From NCBI RefSeq assembly GCF_000300975.2, contig NZ_AEEC02000009.1, positions 85,563 through 149,562 of the forward strand: a stretch of DNA of 64,000 nt, in the 5' to 3' direction. Positions 8,755 to 17,310 of this stretch are shown here, one piece after another (positions within the stretch are counted from its first letter, which is position 1; every line of letters begins with the position of its first letter). Source of the stretch: Herbaspirillum frisingense GSF30. Lineage in GTDB: Bacteria > Pseudomonadota > Gammaproteobacteria > Burkholderiales > Burkholderiaceae_D. Both the position numbers and the translations under genes were made by a program. The notes beneath the pieces were generated by a model. That model was not told the origin of the DNA, searched no databases, and saw only the letters and a list, made by a program, of their open reading frames with translations.

Positions 8755-10782
8755 TTATTGTGGCTGGCCGCTCTGGGCGGGCAGCGAAAACCGGAAGATT
8801 GTACCGCCTGCCGGGTTATCGGTGTAAGTCAGCGTGCCGCCGTGGAATTCGATGGTGGTGCGACAGATGTTCAGGCCCATGCCCATGCCCTCGGCCTTGG
8901 TCGAGAAGAAGGGCGAGAACAGGCGCGCAGCCACGTCTTCGGCAATGCCGTGGCCCTGGTCGATTACCGAGACGGTGACCGATTCCACACCATCGTCGTT
9001 GCGGGTGAGCTCGGCCGTCACGCGCAGGATACGGCGTGCTGAGGGCACGGCAGCCATGGACTGGATGCCATTGCGGGTCAGGTTCAGGATCACCTGTTCC
9101 AGCAGTACCTGGTCCCCCAGGATAGGCGGCAGGGAACGGGGCACCTGCAACTGCAACACCACGAAGAACTGCTGGGCCTGCAGTTCGATCAGCGGTGTCA
9201 CGTTGTCGATCAGCTGCCTCACCTGCAGGCGCTGCCGCGCCGGTTCGCGCTTCTTGACGAACTGGTGCACGCTGCGGATCACGTGGCCGGCGCGCTGCGC
9301 CTGGGCGTGGATCTTTTCCAGCGCCGGCTGCAGCGCCTTGGGGTCGGCCTGGCCCTGCTGCATCATGTTCAGCGCCCCGGTGGTGAAGCTGGAAATGGCC
9401 GCCAGCGGCTGGTTCAGTTCATGCGCCAGGGTGGAGGCAATCTCGCCCATGCTGGCCAGGCGGGCGCTGGCCTGCAGTTTCTCTTCCTGGGTGCGGTTCA
9501 GGTCTTCGGCGCGCTTGCGTTCGGAGATGTCGAGGATGGAGCCCATCCAGCCGGTCTGCTTGCCGTCCTGGTCGACCAGCGGAGACTCGAAGATCAGCAC
9601 CGGGAAGCGCTCCCCGTCGCGGCGCTGGAAAATGGTCTCGAACTGCGGTGTGGCGCGTCCGGCCAGGACGTTGGAAAAACGCTCCTGGTATTCGTCCATG
9701 GCTTCCGGCGCCCAGTAGGGCATGGGCGGGATCTTGCCCACCAGTTCTTCGGCGGCGAAGCCGACCATCTTGCAGAAGGCCGGATTGACATAGGTGATGC
9801 GTCCCTCCAGGTCGCGTGCGCGCATGCCGGTGACCAGCGAGTTTTCCATCGCGGCGCGAAACACCGCCTCGTTCAGCAGGGCCTTCTCGGCCTTGGTACG
9901 ACGGGTGATATCCCGCCACAGCGCCCACAGGCTCCACAGCAGGCCCAGCGAGAGCACGATCACGGACCCCACCAGCAGGTTGGGCAAGAGCTTGGGCGCG
10001 CTCTTGGTGCTGTTGGTGTGCAGCACCAGGGTCAGGCCCGGCAGTTCCAGTTCGCGGCGGTGGGTGTAGACATTCAGGCCGGGGCCGCCCGAGGTGCGGC
10101 GTGCCACCACGTTGTCGTCGGTGTCGGTGAGCGAAATCTCGTTGTCCTGGGCGAACCACCACGGCACCATTTCATTGAGGATGCGCGCCACCGCGTAGCT
10201 GGCCACCAGGCTGCCGACGTAATGATTGTCGCGGAACAGGGGCACGTGATAGTCCATCAGCATCGGTTCGGCGATCCCCGGTGGCACGGCAGGCGGGCTG
10301 TAGAGCGGGCGGTGCATCTGGCGCGCGCGGTCACCGGTCATCAGCGAGGACTGCGAGAGATCGTTGCGACTGATGGGGAAGTCGTCGGTGGAGGCCACCG
10401 GCCGCCCTTCGGCATTGAACCAGGTGACGCGATAGAACTCGCGGTTGTTGCGCAGCAGCGCATTGAGGCGGCTGCGGAAGTGGTCCTGGTTCAGGCGGCC
10501 GGTGATGATCTCGCGTCCGATGATGCGCATGCTTTCGTCGTCGCGGCTCAGCTGGAAACGGATCGCCTGTTCCACCCACAGCGAATCGGCGATCAACTGC
10601 TCCAGCCGTTCGCTGGCCTCCATCTGCTGGGCCTGGCGCGGCAACCAGATCAGGGTGGCCAGGAACAGGCACAGCAGCAGGAAAGGAATCAGCCAGCGCA
10701 TGGTGGTCTTGCGCCCCGAGGCCTGCAATTGCGAGGCGGCGTTGGGCTGGGGCGAGATCGGCGGAGGCGGGATGGTTTTCAT
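8755..10782 (-). CDS. Membrane-bound PAS sensor histidine kinase
   Basis: This kinase has 675 residues when started at ATG 10782 (MKTIPPPP). An in-frame extension to 10983 would overlap the divergent promoter region and is unlikely. Helix 1 is at about 28-50, followed by a large extracytoplasmic sensor region and a second helix at about 270-295 (LLPNLLVGSVIVLSLGLLW). Next come a PAS/PAC domain (FRAAMENSLVTGMRARDLEG to MGSILDISERK), an H-box (STLAHELNQPLAAISSF) and a HATPase domain with EQVILNLTRNG, DQGHGIA and GMGMGLNIC. The architecture resembles DctB/FixL-type kinases that sense dicarboxylates. Confidence 0.92.
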   Translation of the reverse strand: MKTIPPPPISPQPNAASQLQASGRKTTMRWLIPFLLLCLFLATLIWLPRQAQQMEASERLEQLIADSLWVEQAIRFQLSRDDESMRIIGREIITGRLNQDHFRSRLNALLRNNREFYRVTWFNAEGRPVASTDDFPISRNDLSQSSLMTGDRARQMHRPLYSPPAVPPGIAEPMLMDYHVPLFRDNHYVGSLVASYAVARILNEMVPWWFAQDNEISLTDTDDNVVARRTSGGPGLNVYTHRRELELPGLTLVLHTNSTKSAPKLLPNLLVGSVIVLSLGLLWSLWALWRDITRRTKAEKALLNEAVFRAAMENSLVTGMRARDLEGRITYVNPAFCKMVGFAAEELVGKIPPMPYWAPEAMDEYQERFSNVLAGRATPQFETIFQRRDGERFPVLIFESPLVDQDGKQTGWMGSILDISERKRAEDLNRTQEEKLQASARLASMGEIASTLAHELNQPLAAISSFTTGALNMMQQGQADPKALQPALEKIHAQAQRAGHVIRSVHQFVKKREPARQRLQVRQLIDNVTPLIELQAQQFFVVLQLQVPRSLPPILGDQVLLEQVILNLTRNGIQSMAAVPSARRILRVTAELTRNDDGVESVTVSVIDQGHGIAEDVAARLFSPFFSTKAEGMGMGLNICRTTIEFHGGTLTYTDNPAGGTIFRFSLPAQSGQPQ

Positions 10783-10913
10783 GTCGCCGCCAGTGTAGCT
10801 GCCGCCCGGGGCGAGCGCCAGCATCCCGGGCGGCGGGAAAATGCAGGGAAGTGTGGTTCGGGGAGCATTGTGGTTATCCACACTTGCCCCATTTTGGTGA
10901 CACCGAGCAAAAT

Positions 10914-10937
10914 GCGCGGGCATAATCTGGCCCGCGC
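10914..10937. promoter_or_regulatory. Perfect inverted repeat in the kinase-dctP divergent region
   Basis: GCGCGGGC-N8-GCCCGCGC is a perfect 8+8 dyad located 66-90 bp upstream of dctP. Its spacer contains CATAATCT, a plausible -10-like element. It is a good candidate operator for the adjacent FixJ-type regulator, but this is inferred from position and symmetry only. Confidence 0.45.
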
Positions 10938-11003
10938 CAAGCAGAGCCACTACAAAAACAAGTACACCACCAAAACGATTCATACCTCACTGGGGAGACA
11001 CGC

Positions 11004-12020
11004 ATGAAACTGAAGTCCATCCTGCTGGCCATGTCGGCCGCTGCCATCGTCAACGCCGGCCTGACTGCGAGCGCCTTCGCACAGCAGCCCATCATCATCA
11101 AGTTCAGCCACGTGGTGGCCAACGACACACCCAAGGGCAAGGCCGCCGAGCGCTTCAAGGAGCTGGCCGAGAAGGCCACCAAGGGCCGCGTCAAGGTCGA
11201 GGTCTATCCCAACAGCACCCTGTACAAGGACAAGGAAGAACTGGAAGCCCTGCAACTGGGCGCCGTGCAGATGCTGGCCCCGTCGCTGGCCAAGTTCGGC
11301 CCGCTGGGCGTGAAGGAGTTCGAGGTGTTCGACCTGCCTTACATCTTCCCCAGCAAGGACGTGCTCTACCGCGTGACCGAAGGCCCCATCGGCAAGGATC
11401 TCTTCAAGAAGCTGGAGCCCAAGGGCATTACCGGCCTGGCCTACTGGGATAACGGTTTCAAGGTGATGTCGGCCAACAAGCCGCTGCATCATCCGGCCGA
11501 CTTCCGCGGCCTGAAGATGCGCATCCAGTCCTCCAAGGTGCTGGACGCGCAGATGCGCGCACTGGGCGCCAACCCGCAGGTGCTGGCCTTCTCCGAGGTC
11601 TACCAGGCGCTGCAGACCGGCGTGGTGGATGGCACCGAGAACCCGCCTTCGAACCTCTATACCCAGAAGATGCACGAAGTGCAGAAGCACGTGACCGTGT
11701 CCAACCACGGCTATCTGGGCTATGCCGTGATCGTCAACAAGAAGTTCTGGGATGGCCTGCCGGCCGACGTTCGTACCCAGCTTGAAGGCGCCATGAAGGA
11801 CGCGACCAAGTACGCCAATGCCATCGCCCAGCAGGAAAACGATGCCGCCCTGGCAGCCGTGGAAAAGACCGGCAAGACCACCGTCTACCGTCTCACCGAT
11901 GCCGAGAAGGCCGAATGGCGCAAGGCCTTGCTGCCGGTGCAGCAGCAGATGGCCAGCCGTATCGGCAAGGAGCTGATCGACGCCGTCAACAAGGAATCGG
12001 CAGCGCTGGGCCAGAAGTAA
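11004..12020 (+). CDS. dctP: TRAP transporter substrate-binding protein, DctP family
   Basis: This is a 338-residue periplasmic binding protein with a clear signal peptide (MKLKSILLAMSAAAIVNAG, cleavage after SAFA). It carries DctP-family landmarks IIIKFSHVVANDTPKGKAA, the PSSLAKFG-like region, GLKMRIQSSKVLDAQM and EVYQALQTGVVDGTENPPSN; the conserved arginine in KMRIQ binds the substrate carboxylate. It delivers C4-dicarboxylate-type acids to DctQM. Start and ribosome binding site (GGGGAGACACGC) are good. The two-component system encoded divergently is the probable regulator. Confidence 0.93.
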   Translation: MKLKSILLAMSAAAIVNAGLTASAFAQQPIIIKFSHVVANDTPKGKAAERFKELAEKATKGRVKVEVYPNSTLYKDKEELEALQLGAVQMLAPSLAKFGPLGVKEFEVFDLPYIFPSKDVLYRVTEGPIGKDLFKKLEPKGITGLAYWDNGFKVMSANKPLHHPADFRGLKMRIQSSKVLDAQMRALGANPQVLAFSEVYQALQTGVVDGTENPPSNLYTQKMHEVQKHVTVSNHGYLGYAVIVNKKFWDGLPADVRTQLEGAMKDATKYANAIAQQENDAALAAVEKTGKTTVYRLTDAEKAEWRKALLPVQQQMASRIGKELIDAVNKESAALGQK

Positions 12021-12037
12021 TCGGGCTCGGTACCTGT

Positions 12038-12068
12038 GCGCGGCGCGCCCGTCCGGCGTGCGCCGCGC
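12038..12068 (+). promoter_or_regulatory. Stem-loop between dctP and dctQ
   Basis: GCGCGGCGC pairs with GCGCCGCGC across a 13-nt loop, with no following T-run. Such GC-rich hairpins after a binding-protein gene often protect the upstream mRNA or cut downstream transcription, so that binding protein exceeds permease. Confidence 0.45.
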
Positions 12069-12148
12069 CACCCTCTAAAACAATCAGAACAAGCTAAGCC
12101 AGCGGCCGCTACCAGCATGGGAGCGGCCTGCCGGCGCAAGGAGATTCC

Positions 12149-12709
12149 ATGAAGTTACTCGACCATCTGGAAGAGTGGCTGATCGCGTTCCTCATGGCCG
12201 CGGCCACCTTCATCATCTTCGTGGCCGTGGTGCATCGTTACGCCTCCGGCCTCGACATTCCCTGGTTACAGGACCAGCTCATCCAGATCAACATGAGCTG
12301 GGCGCAGGAGCTGTGCATCTTCATGTTCGTGTGGATGGCCAAGTTCGGCGCCGCCTATGGCGTGCGTACCGGCATCCACGTCGGCGTCGATGTGCTCATC
12401 AATCGCCTCAACACCCCGTGGCGCAACAAGTTCGTGCTCTTCGGCCTGTTCGCTGGCGCCCTCTTCACCGGCATCGTCGGCACCTTCGGCGCCGAGTTCG
12501 TCTATGACATCGCCCAGCACGACAGTACCTCCGAAGTGCTGGAAGTGCCGATGTGGATCGTCTACCTGGCCGTGCCGCTGGGTTCCTATCTGATGTGCTT
12601 CCGTTTCCTCCAGGTCGCGTGGAATTTCCACCGGACCGGCGAATTGCCCAAGCATGACCATTCCCACGTGGAAGGTCTGGACGAAGAAACCAGCGGAGGT
12701 AAAGCATGA
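12149..12709 (+). CDS. dctQ: TRAP transporter small permease DctQ
   Basis: This 186-residue inner-membrane protein has four predicted helices and is the small subunit of the TRAP permease. The family's early helix (LEEWLIAFLMAAATFIIF) is visible, as is the WAQELCIFMFVWMAKFGAA segment. The ribosome binding site AAGGAG precedes the ATG. The stop overlaps the dctM start by 4 bp, which fits the fixed stoichiometry of the QM complex. Confidence 0.92.
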   Translation: MKLLDHLEEWLIAFLMAAATFIIFVAVVHRYASGLDIPWLQDQLIQINMSWAQELCIFMFVWMAKFGAAYGVRTGIHVGVDVLINRLNTPWRNKFVLFGLFAGALFTGIVGTFGAEFVYDIAQHDSTSEVLEVPMWIVYLAVPLGSYLMCFRFLQVAWNFHRTGELPKHDHSHVEGLDEETSGGKA

Positions 12710-13986
12710 ATGCATTGATCATTTTCGTCCTGCTGTTCGGGCTGATGCTGACCGGGATGCCGATCTCGATCTCGCTGGGCCTGACGGTACTGACCTTCCT
12801 CTTCACCATGACCGACGTGCCGATCCAGTCGGTGGCGCTGAAGTTGTTCACCGGCATCGAGAAGTTCGAGATCATGGCGATCCCCTTCTTCATCCTGGCC
12901 GGCAACTTCCTCACCCATGGCGGCGTGGCGCGGCGCATGATCAACTTCGCCACCTCCATGGTGGGGCACTGGCATGGTGGCCTGGCGCTGGCCGGCGTGC
13001 TGGCCTGCGCGCTGTTCGCGGCGGTCTCCGGTTCCTCGCCGGCCACCGTGGTGGCGATCGGCTCCATCATCCTGCCGGCGATGGTCAAGCAGGGCTTCCC
13101 CAACCGCTTCGGCGCGGGCGTGATCACCACTTCAGGTGCGCTGGGCATCCTGATCCCGCCTTCCATCGTGATGGTGATGTATTCGGTCTCGACCAATACG
13201 TCGGTGGGCAAGCTGTTCATGGCCGGTGTGGTGCCGGGTCTGCTGCTGGCCTTCCTGCTGGGGGTGACCACCTGGTACCTGGCGCGCAAGAACAATTACC
13301 CGCGCCTGAGGAAGGCCACCTGGGCCGAGCGGTTCGCGGCCTTCCGCAAGAGTGGCTGGGGCCTGTTCCTGATCGTCATCGTCATGGGCGGCATCTACAG
13401 CGGCGTGTTCACGCCCACGGAAGCGGCTGCCATGGCCGCGGTGTATGCCTTCTTCATCTCGGTGTTCGTCTACAAGGACCTGCGCCTGAGCCAGGTGCCC
13501 AAGGTCTTGCTGGACTCGGCCTCGATGTCGGCCATGCTGCTCTACATCATCACCAACGCGGTGCTGTTTTCGTTCCTCGTGACCAGCGAAAACATCCCGC
13601 AGGCGATGGCGGCATGGATCACCGACTCCGGCCTGGGTCCGATCACCTTCCTGCTGGTGGTCAATGTCCTGCTGCTGCTGGCCGGTAACGTGATGGAGCC
13701 GTCTTCGATCGTGCTGATCCTGGCGCCTATCCTGTTCCCCGTGGCCATGAAGCTGGGCATCGATCCGGTGCACTTCGGCATTCTCATCGTGGTCAACATG
13801 GAAGTGGGCATGTGCCATCCGCCGGTCGGTCTGAACCTGTACGTGGCCTCGGGCATCACCAAGATGGGCATTACCGAGCTGACCATCGCGGTAATGCCGT
13901 GGCTGCTGACCATGCTCGGCTTCCTGATGCTGGTGACCTACTGGCCGGCACTGTCGCTGTGGCTGCCTAACCTGATCTACAACTGA
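12706..13986 (+). CDS. dctM: TRAP transporter large permease DctM
   Basis: This 426-residue protein has about a dozen hydrophobic helices and is the sodium-coupled transport subunit of the TRAP system. Family signatures are present: FFILAGNFLTHGGVARRMI, FAAVSGSSPATVVAIGSI, TSGALGILIPPS and GMCHPPVGLNLYV. Length is standard for the family. It ends the operon and is followed by an intrinsic terminator. Confidence 0.94.
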   Translation: MNALIIFVLLFGLMLTGMPISISLGLTVLTFLFTMTDVPIQSVALKLFTGIEKFEIMAIPFFILAGNFLTHGGVARRMINFATSMVGHWHGGLALAGVLACALFAAVSGSSPATVVAIGSIILPAMVKQGFPNRFGAGVITTSGALGILIPPSIVMVMYSVSTNTSVGKLFMAGVVPGLLLAFLLGVTTWYLARKNNYPRLRKATWAERFAAFRKSGWGLFLIVIVMGGIYSGVFTPTEAAAMAAVYAFFISVFVYKDLRLSQVPKVLLDSASMSAMLLYIITNAVLFSFLVTSENIPQAMAAWITDSGLGPITFLLVVNVLLLLAGNVMEPSSIVLILAPILFPVAMKLGIDPVHFGILIVVNMEVGMCHPPVGLNLYVASGITKMGITELTIAVMPWLLTMLGFLMLVTYWPALSLWLPNLIYN

Positions 13987-13996
13987 CGTCACTGAT

Positions 13997-14030
13997 AATC
14001 GGCACCACGCACTACGATGGTGCCGATTTT
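13997..14030 (+). terminator. Rho-independent terminator of dctPQM
   Basis: AATCGGCACCA pairs with TGGTGCCGATT across a 10-nt loop and is followed by TT. It starts 10 bp after the dctM stop. Confidence 0.8.
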
Positions 14031-14284
14031 GTCGGATGTCTGTTAAGTTGCTCGAAAGTATGTTGGTTTTGCCCTGAAAAAGTGCTTTGAAACCGCGCAG
14101 AGTGCTGCTAAAGTGCGGGCTTTGCTGAATCGGCACCGTGCATTTGCCGTCCTGGCAATCGAGTTTTGCAGTGATGTTTTTCTAGTGAGTTGTTGATGTA
14201 CGCGCCTCACCGGCGACCCTACCGACACATCGGCGCGGGCGCAGGCGGGCAGCACCGAATACAAAGCGGGTGGTGCATAACAAA

Positions 14285-14396
14285 CGGTATCGATACCGGG
14301 AAACTGAGGAGACGTGCATTCGATTGAAGCCGTTCAAACGGCCGGGAATGCATCAGGAGTATTTTGAAGGCGCATCCGAGGATGCGCCTTTTTTCT
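14285..14396 (+). ncRNA. Candidate small RNA or orphan leader with three hairpins
   Basis: Three stems follow one another: the 14-nt palindrome CGGTATCGATACCG (14285-14298), a long stem TGCATTC/GAATGCA (14315-14352) enclosing a second stem GCCGT-TCAA-ACGGC, and a terminator hairpin with a T-run (14367-14396). No gene precedes the terminator on this strand within 380 bp, since dctM has its own terminator, and none starts right after it. Four GGA motifs lie near or between the stems (about 14299, 14308, 14345, 14356), which recalls CsrA/RsmA-binding RNAs. No Rfam family is recognised by eye, and the 5' end is unknown. Confidence 0.4.
14367..14396 (+). terminator. Strong Rho-independent terminator in intergenic region
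   Basis: AAGGCGCATC pairs with GATGCGCCTT around a CGAG tetraloop and is followed by TTTTTTC. The T-run marks plus-strand transcription even though no upstream gene needs it. Confidence 0.85.
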
Positions 14397-14423
14397 TTGT
14401 GCCAACCGTAAGCAGATAGTTCA

Positions 14424-14459
14424 TACGGTTTGTACGGTTTATACGGTTTATACGGTTTA
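14424..14459. repeat. Four tandem copies of a 9-bp unit
   Basis: The unit TACGGTTTR occurs four times head to tail (first copy ends G, the others A). It lies just past the stop-codon side of the minus-strand VOC gene. It is too short and without spacers, so it is not a CRISPR array. Confidence 0.9.
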
Positions 14460-14503
14460 TATTTTTTCCACATCCCTTCCAGGAGCTCTCTTCAGGGGCT
14501 CTC

Positions 14504-15157
14504 TCAGCCCGGCAGCACCCGTTCCCCGTATGGCGTGGATATCACGGCCTCGATGGCGGTCTGCCTTCCTTCCTGCAGCACGATGCGTGCATCCTCCATC
14601 CCCACGGCCGCCAGGGCAGCGCCCAGTTCGGTCGGCGCCGGATGGCTCAGCACCAGTCGTTGCAGGCGGCAGCCGAGGTCGGGCAGGGCGCTGGCCGGAT
14701 GCGGCTGGCTGTGCCACTGGATCAGGGAAGGCATCTGCCCTGCGCAGGGCAGGCGGCCGTCGGCGGCGATGGTGATCAGCCAGGCCAGGGTGCCGCGGCT
14801 CATGGGCGTGATCTCGCCGACGGCAATGGGACTGGCGGCCACCGCCGCTTCGATGTCGTCGGTGCGGGCCACCCAGTGGGCCAGGCGCGGCGGCGCATCC
14901 GCGACAAGCTCGTCCATGCCGAACCAGCGCGGGCGAGCAGGAGTGCTGCCGGCGGGATCGATGGCGATCACCTCCAGGTAGAAGCCCGCACCCAACGACA
15001 GCAGGGCATTGTGCGTGCCCAGTCGCTCATGTTGTCCGCCGATGCGCGGCGCCATCGAGACGCCCAGTTGCTGCTGTAGCCAGGCCATGCCGGCTTCAAG
15101 GCTGGGGGCGGTGACCACCAGGTGGTCCGGTTCGGTGTGGGGCGACGCCTGTGTCAT
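14504..15157 (-). CDS. VOC/glyoxalase-like domain protein
   Basis: This is a 217-residue protein starting at ATG 15157, preceded by an AGGAG ribosome binding site. The N-terminus (PDHLVVTAPSLEAGMAWLQQQLGV) and the spacing of LGTHNALLSLG and YLEVIAIDP match the glyoxalase-like family PF13468. Such proteins adopt the paired beta-alpha-beta-beta-beta fold and often bind a metal. The reaction is unknown. The frame stays open far upstream, but that extension runs antisense through ogt and xerD and is not coding. Confidence 0.8.
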   Translation of the reverse strand: MTQASPHTEPDHLVVTAPSLEAGMAWLQQQLGVSMAPRIGGQHERLGTHNALLSLGAGFYLEVIAIDPAGSTPARPRWFGMDELVADAPPRLAHWVARTDDIEAAVAASPIAVGEITPMSRGTLAWLITIAADGRLPCAGQMPSLIQWHSQPHPASALPDLGCRLQRLVLSHPAPTELGAALAAVGMEDARIVLQEGRQTAIEAVISTPYGERVLPG

Positions 15158-15256
15158 GCGGTCTCCTGAAGTGTTGTCCTCTGTTTTGCCCGATGGTATC
15201 AAGCCGGGGCCTGAATTGCTTAAAATAGGCCTCCATCGCATTTGGCCCATTTGCCC

Positions 15257-15766
15257 ATGACCCAGCTCCAGACCGAATCGCCCCTGACCGCGCTGTTTTC
15301 CGCCGTGGTGCATACGCCCTTTGGCGGCATGGGCATCCGTACCCAGGCCGGGGCGCTGGTCGAGATGGTCTACCTGCCGGCGCATTACGCCGAGAAGGAT
15401 GCCGCCGATCCGGTGGCGGCCAAGGCCGTGCAGCAGATCCGGCGTTACCTGGCCGATCCGGGCTTTCGCTTCAAGCTGCCGCTGGCTCCGGTGGGCAGCG
15501 CCTTCCAGCAACGCGTCTGGCAGGCCATCGCCGCCATTCCCTGCGGCCAGGTCCAGACCTATGGCCAGGTTGCCAAGCACATCCAGTCCGCCCCGCGTGC
15601 GGTCGGGCAGGCCTGCGGCGCCAACTGGTATCCGCTGGTGATTCCTTGTCATCGGGTCACCGCAGCCGGCGGCCTGGGCGGGTTTTCGCATCATGACGAC
15701 GTCGACGGCTTCCACCTGGAGGTCAAGCGCTGGTTGCTGCGCCACGAAGGCGTGCACGGATACTGA
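15257..15766 (+). CDS. ogt: Methylated-DNA-[protein]-cysteine S-methyltransferase
   Basis: This 169-residue protein is the suicide repair enzyme that transfers methyl groups from O6-methylguanine to its own cysteine, the C131 of IPCHRV. The HTH DNA-binding region (FQQRVWQAIAAIPCGQVQTY) and the downstream GGLGGF segment are typical. I chose ATG 15257 (MTQLQ) over an in-frame start 15 bp upstream by fit to the family. The gene lies just before xerD, with 9 bp between them. Confidence 0.92.
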   Translation: MTQLQTESPLTALFSAVVHTPFGGMGIRTQAGALVEMVYLPAHYAEKDAADPVAAKAVQQIRRYLADPGFRFKLPLAPVGSAFQQRVWQAIAAIPCGQVQTYGQVAKHIQSAPRAVGQACGANWYPLVIPCHRVTAAGGLGGFSHHDDVDGFHLEVKRWLLRHEGVHGY

Positions 15767-15775
15767 CGGACTCGC

Positions 15776-16699
15776 ATGGGACGCACCACACCGAAGATAG
15801 AAGCGCCCGCCGCCAGCCGCGAGGCCATCGACGAATTCTGCGACAGCCTGTGGCTGGAAGACGGCCTGTCCAAGAATACGCTGGAGGCTTACCGGCGCGA
15901 CATGACCCTGTACGCCCACTGGCTGCATCATGAGCACGCCAAGTCGCTCTATGAGACCCAGGCCGATGACCTGCATGCCTATTTCGCGGCCCGTCACGAC
16001 CAGACCAAGCCCAGTTCTTCCAATCGCCGGCTGGCGGTGTTGAAGCGGTTTTTCCAGCTGGCGCTGCGCCAGAACCGGGTGGCCGCCGATCCCTGCCTGA
16101 AGATGCGCTCGGCGCGCCAGCCGCAGCGTTTTCCCAAGACCCTGTCGGAAGGCCAGGTCGAGGCCCTGCTGGCCGCACCCGATGTGTCCACGCCCCTCGG
16201 GCTGCGCGACCGCGCCATGATCGAGCTGATGTATGCCAGCGGCTTGCGGGTGTCGGAGCTGGTGCTGTTGAAGAGCATCGAAGTCGGTATGAACGAGGCC
16301 GTGCTGCGGGTGACCGGCAAGGGCGACAAGACCCGGCTGGTGCCATTCGGCGAGGAGGCCGGCGCCTGGATTGCCCGCTACCTGGCCGAGGGGCGGCCGC
16401 AGATCCTGCAGGGCCAGGTCGACGATGCCCTGTTCGTCACCGCACGCGGCGGGCCGATGACGCGCCAGATGTTCTGGACCCTGATCAAGAAGCATGCGCT
16501 GCAGGCCGGCATCACGGTGCGCCTGTCACCGCACACGCTGCGCCACGCCTTTGCCACTCACCTGCTCAACCATGGCGCCGACCTGCGCGTGGTACAGCTG
16601 CTGCTGGGCCATGCCGACATCTCCACCACCCAGATCTACACCCACGTGGCGCGCGAGAGGCTCAAGCAACTGCATGCCGCACATCACCCCCGCGGCTGA
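15776..16699 (+). CDS. xerD: Site-specific tyrosine recombinase XerD
   Basis: This 307-residue recombinase works with XerC to resolve chromosome dimers at dif. An N-terminal SAM-like core-binding domain (about 15-105) is followed by the catalytic domain with all six residues: R158 (GLRVSEL), K182 (TGKGDKTR), H253 and R256 ([12 protein letters not shown]), H279 (LLGHADIS) and Y288 (TQIYTHV). Length and N-terminus are those of a housekeeping XerD rather than a phage integrase, and the flanking genes are core genes. Confidence 0.95.
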   Translation: MGRTTPKIEAPAASREAIDEFCDSLWLEDGLSKNTLEAYRRDMTLYAHWLHHEHAKSLYETQADDLHAYFAARHDQTKPSSSNRRLAVLKRFFQLALRQNRVAADPCLKMRSARQPQRFPKTLSEGQVEALLAAPDVSTPLGLRDRAMIELMYASGLRVSELVLLKSIEVGMNEAVLRVTGKGDKTRLVPFGEEAGAWIARYLAEGRPQILQGQVDDALFVTARGGPMTRQMFWTLIKKHALQAGITVRLSPHTLRHAFATHLLNHGADLRVVQLLLGHADISTTQIYTHVARERLKQLHAAHHPRG

Positions 16700-16776
16700 T
16701 CTTGCGGCATAATGTGCGCCCATGACGGCCCGGCCGGCCTGCTGGGCCGGTCAGGCAGCCGTCAGGAAGAACACCG

Positions 16777-17277
16777 ATGAGCGCCAAGAAAGAACACATC
16801 TCCGAAACCCCCGCCACGCAATTCCTGCGCAAGCAGGGCGTGACCTTCACCGAGCATCCCTACGATTACGAGGAGCATGGCGGCACCTCGGTGTCCTCGC
16901 GCGAGCTGGGCGTGGACGAGCATGCCGTCATCAAGACCCTGGTGATGCAGGATGAGGCGGCCAAGCCGATGCTGGTGCTCATGCATGGCGACTGCAAGGT
17001 CTCCACCAAGAACCTGGCACGCCAGATCGGCTGCAAGTCGGTCGAGCCCTGCAAACCGGAGGTGGCCAATCGCCACTCGGGCTTCCTGATCGGTGGGACC
17101 TCGCCCTTCGGCACCCGCAAGAGCATGCCGGTCTACGTGGAAGCCAGCATCCTGGAACTCGACAAGATCTACATCAATGGCGGCCGGCGCGGCTTCCTGG
17201 TGGGCATCGACCCCGCCGTCCTCCTGAAGGTGTTGCCGGCCAAGGCGGTGCAGTGCGCCCTGGCTGATGCGCCCTGA
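16777..17277 (+). CDS. ybaK: Cys-tRNA(Pro)/Cys-tRNA(Cys) deacylase YbaK
   Basis: This is a 166-residue trans-editing protein that hydrolyses Cys wrongly attached to tRNA-Pro. The YbaK fold is recognised from TPATQFLRKQGVTFTEHPYDY, the catalytic lysine region AVIKTLVMQD, GDCKVSTKNLAR and the C-terminal INGGRRGFLVGIDP. AGGAAGAAC precedes the ATG. It is 33 bp from plsY and probably shares its transcript. Confidence 0.93.
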   Translation: MSAKKEHISETPATQFLRKQGVTFTEHPYDYEEHGGTSVSSRELGVDEHAVIKTLVMQDEAAKPMLVLMHGDCKVSTKNLARQIGCKSVEPCKPEVANRHSGFLIGGTSPFGTRKSMPVYVEASILELDKIYINGGRRGFLVGIDPAVLLKVLPAKAVQCALADAP

Positions 17278-17310
17278 CAAGAACCCAGAGACAAGAGAAA
17301 GAACGCATTC

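Larger units (their letters stand above)
14031..14503. other. 473-bp region without a protein gene
   Basis: No open frame here looks coding. The region holds a candidate structured RNA with three hairpins (14285-14396), which ends in a strong terminator, and a 9-bp tandem repeat (14424-14459). The stretch 14031-14284 shows no feature I can name. Confidence 0.5.

Noticed and set aside
10929..10942. GG-N10-GC pattern that could be a sigma-54 promoter for dctP
   Set aside because: The flanking bases do not match the consensus, and the adjacent regulator is FixJ-type without the AAA+ domain needed by sigma-54. The GG and GC also arise from the GC-rich dyad.
14424..14459. Repeat array as possible CRISPR
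   Set aside because: The units are 9 bp, directly adjacent and without spacers; no cas genes are present.
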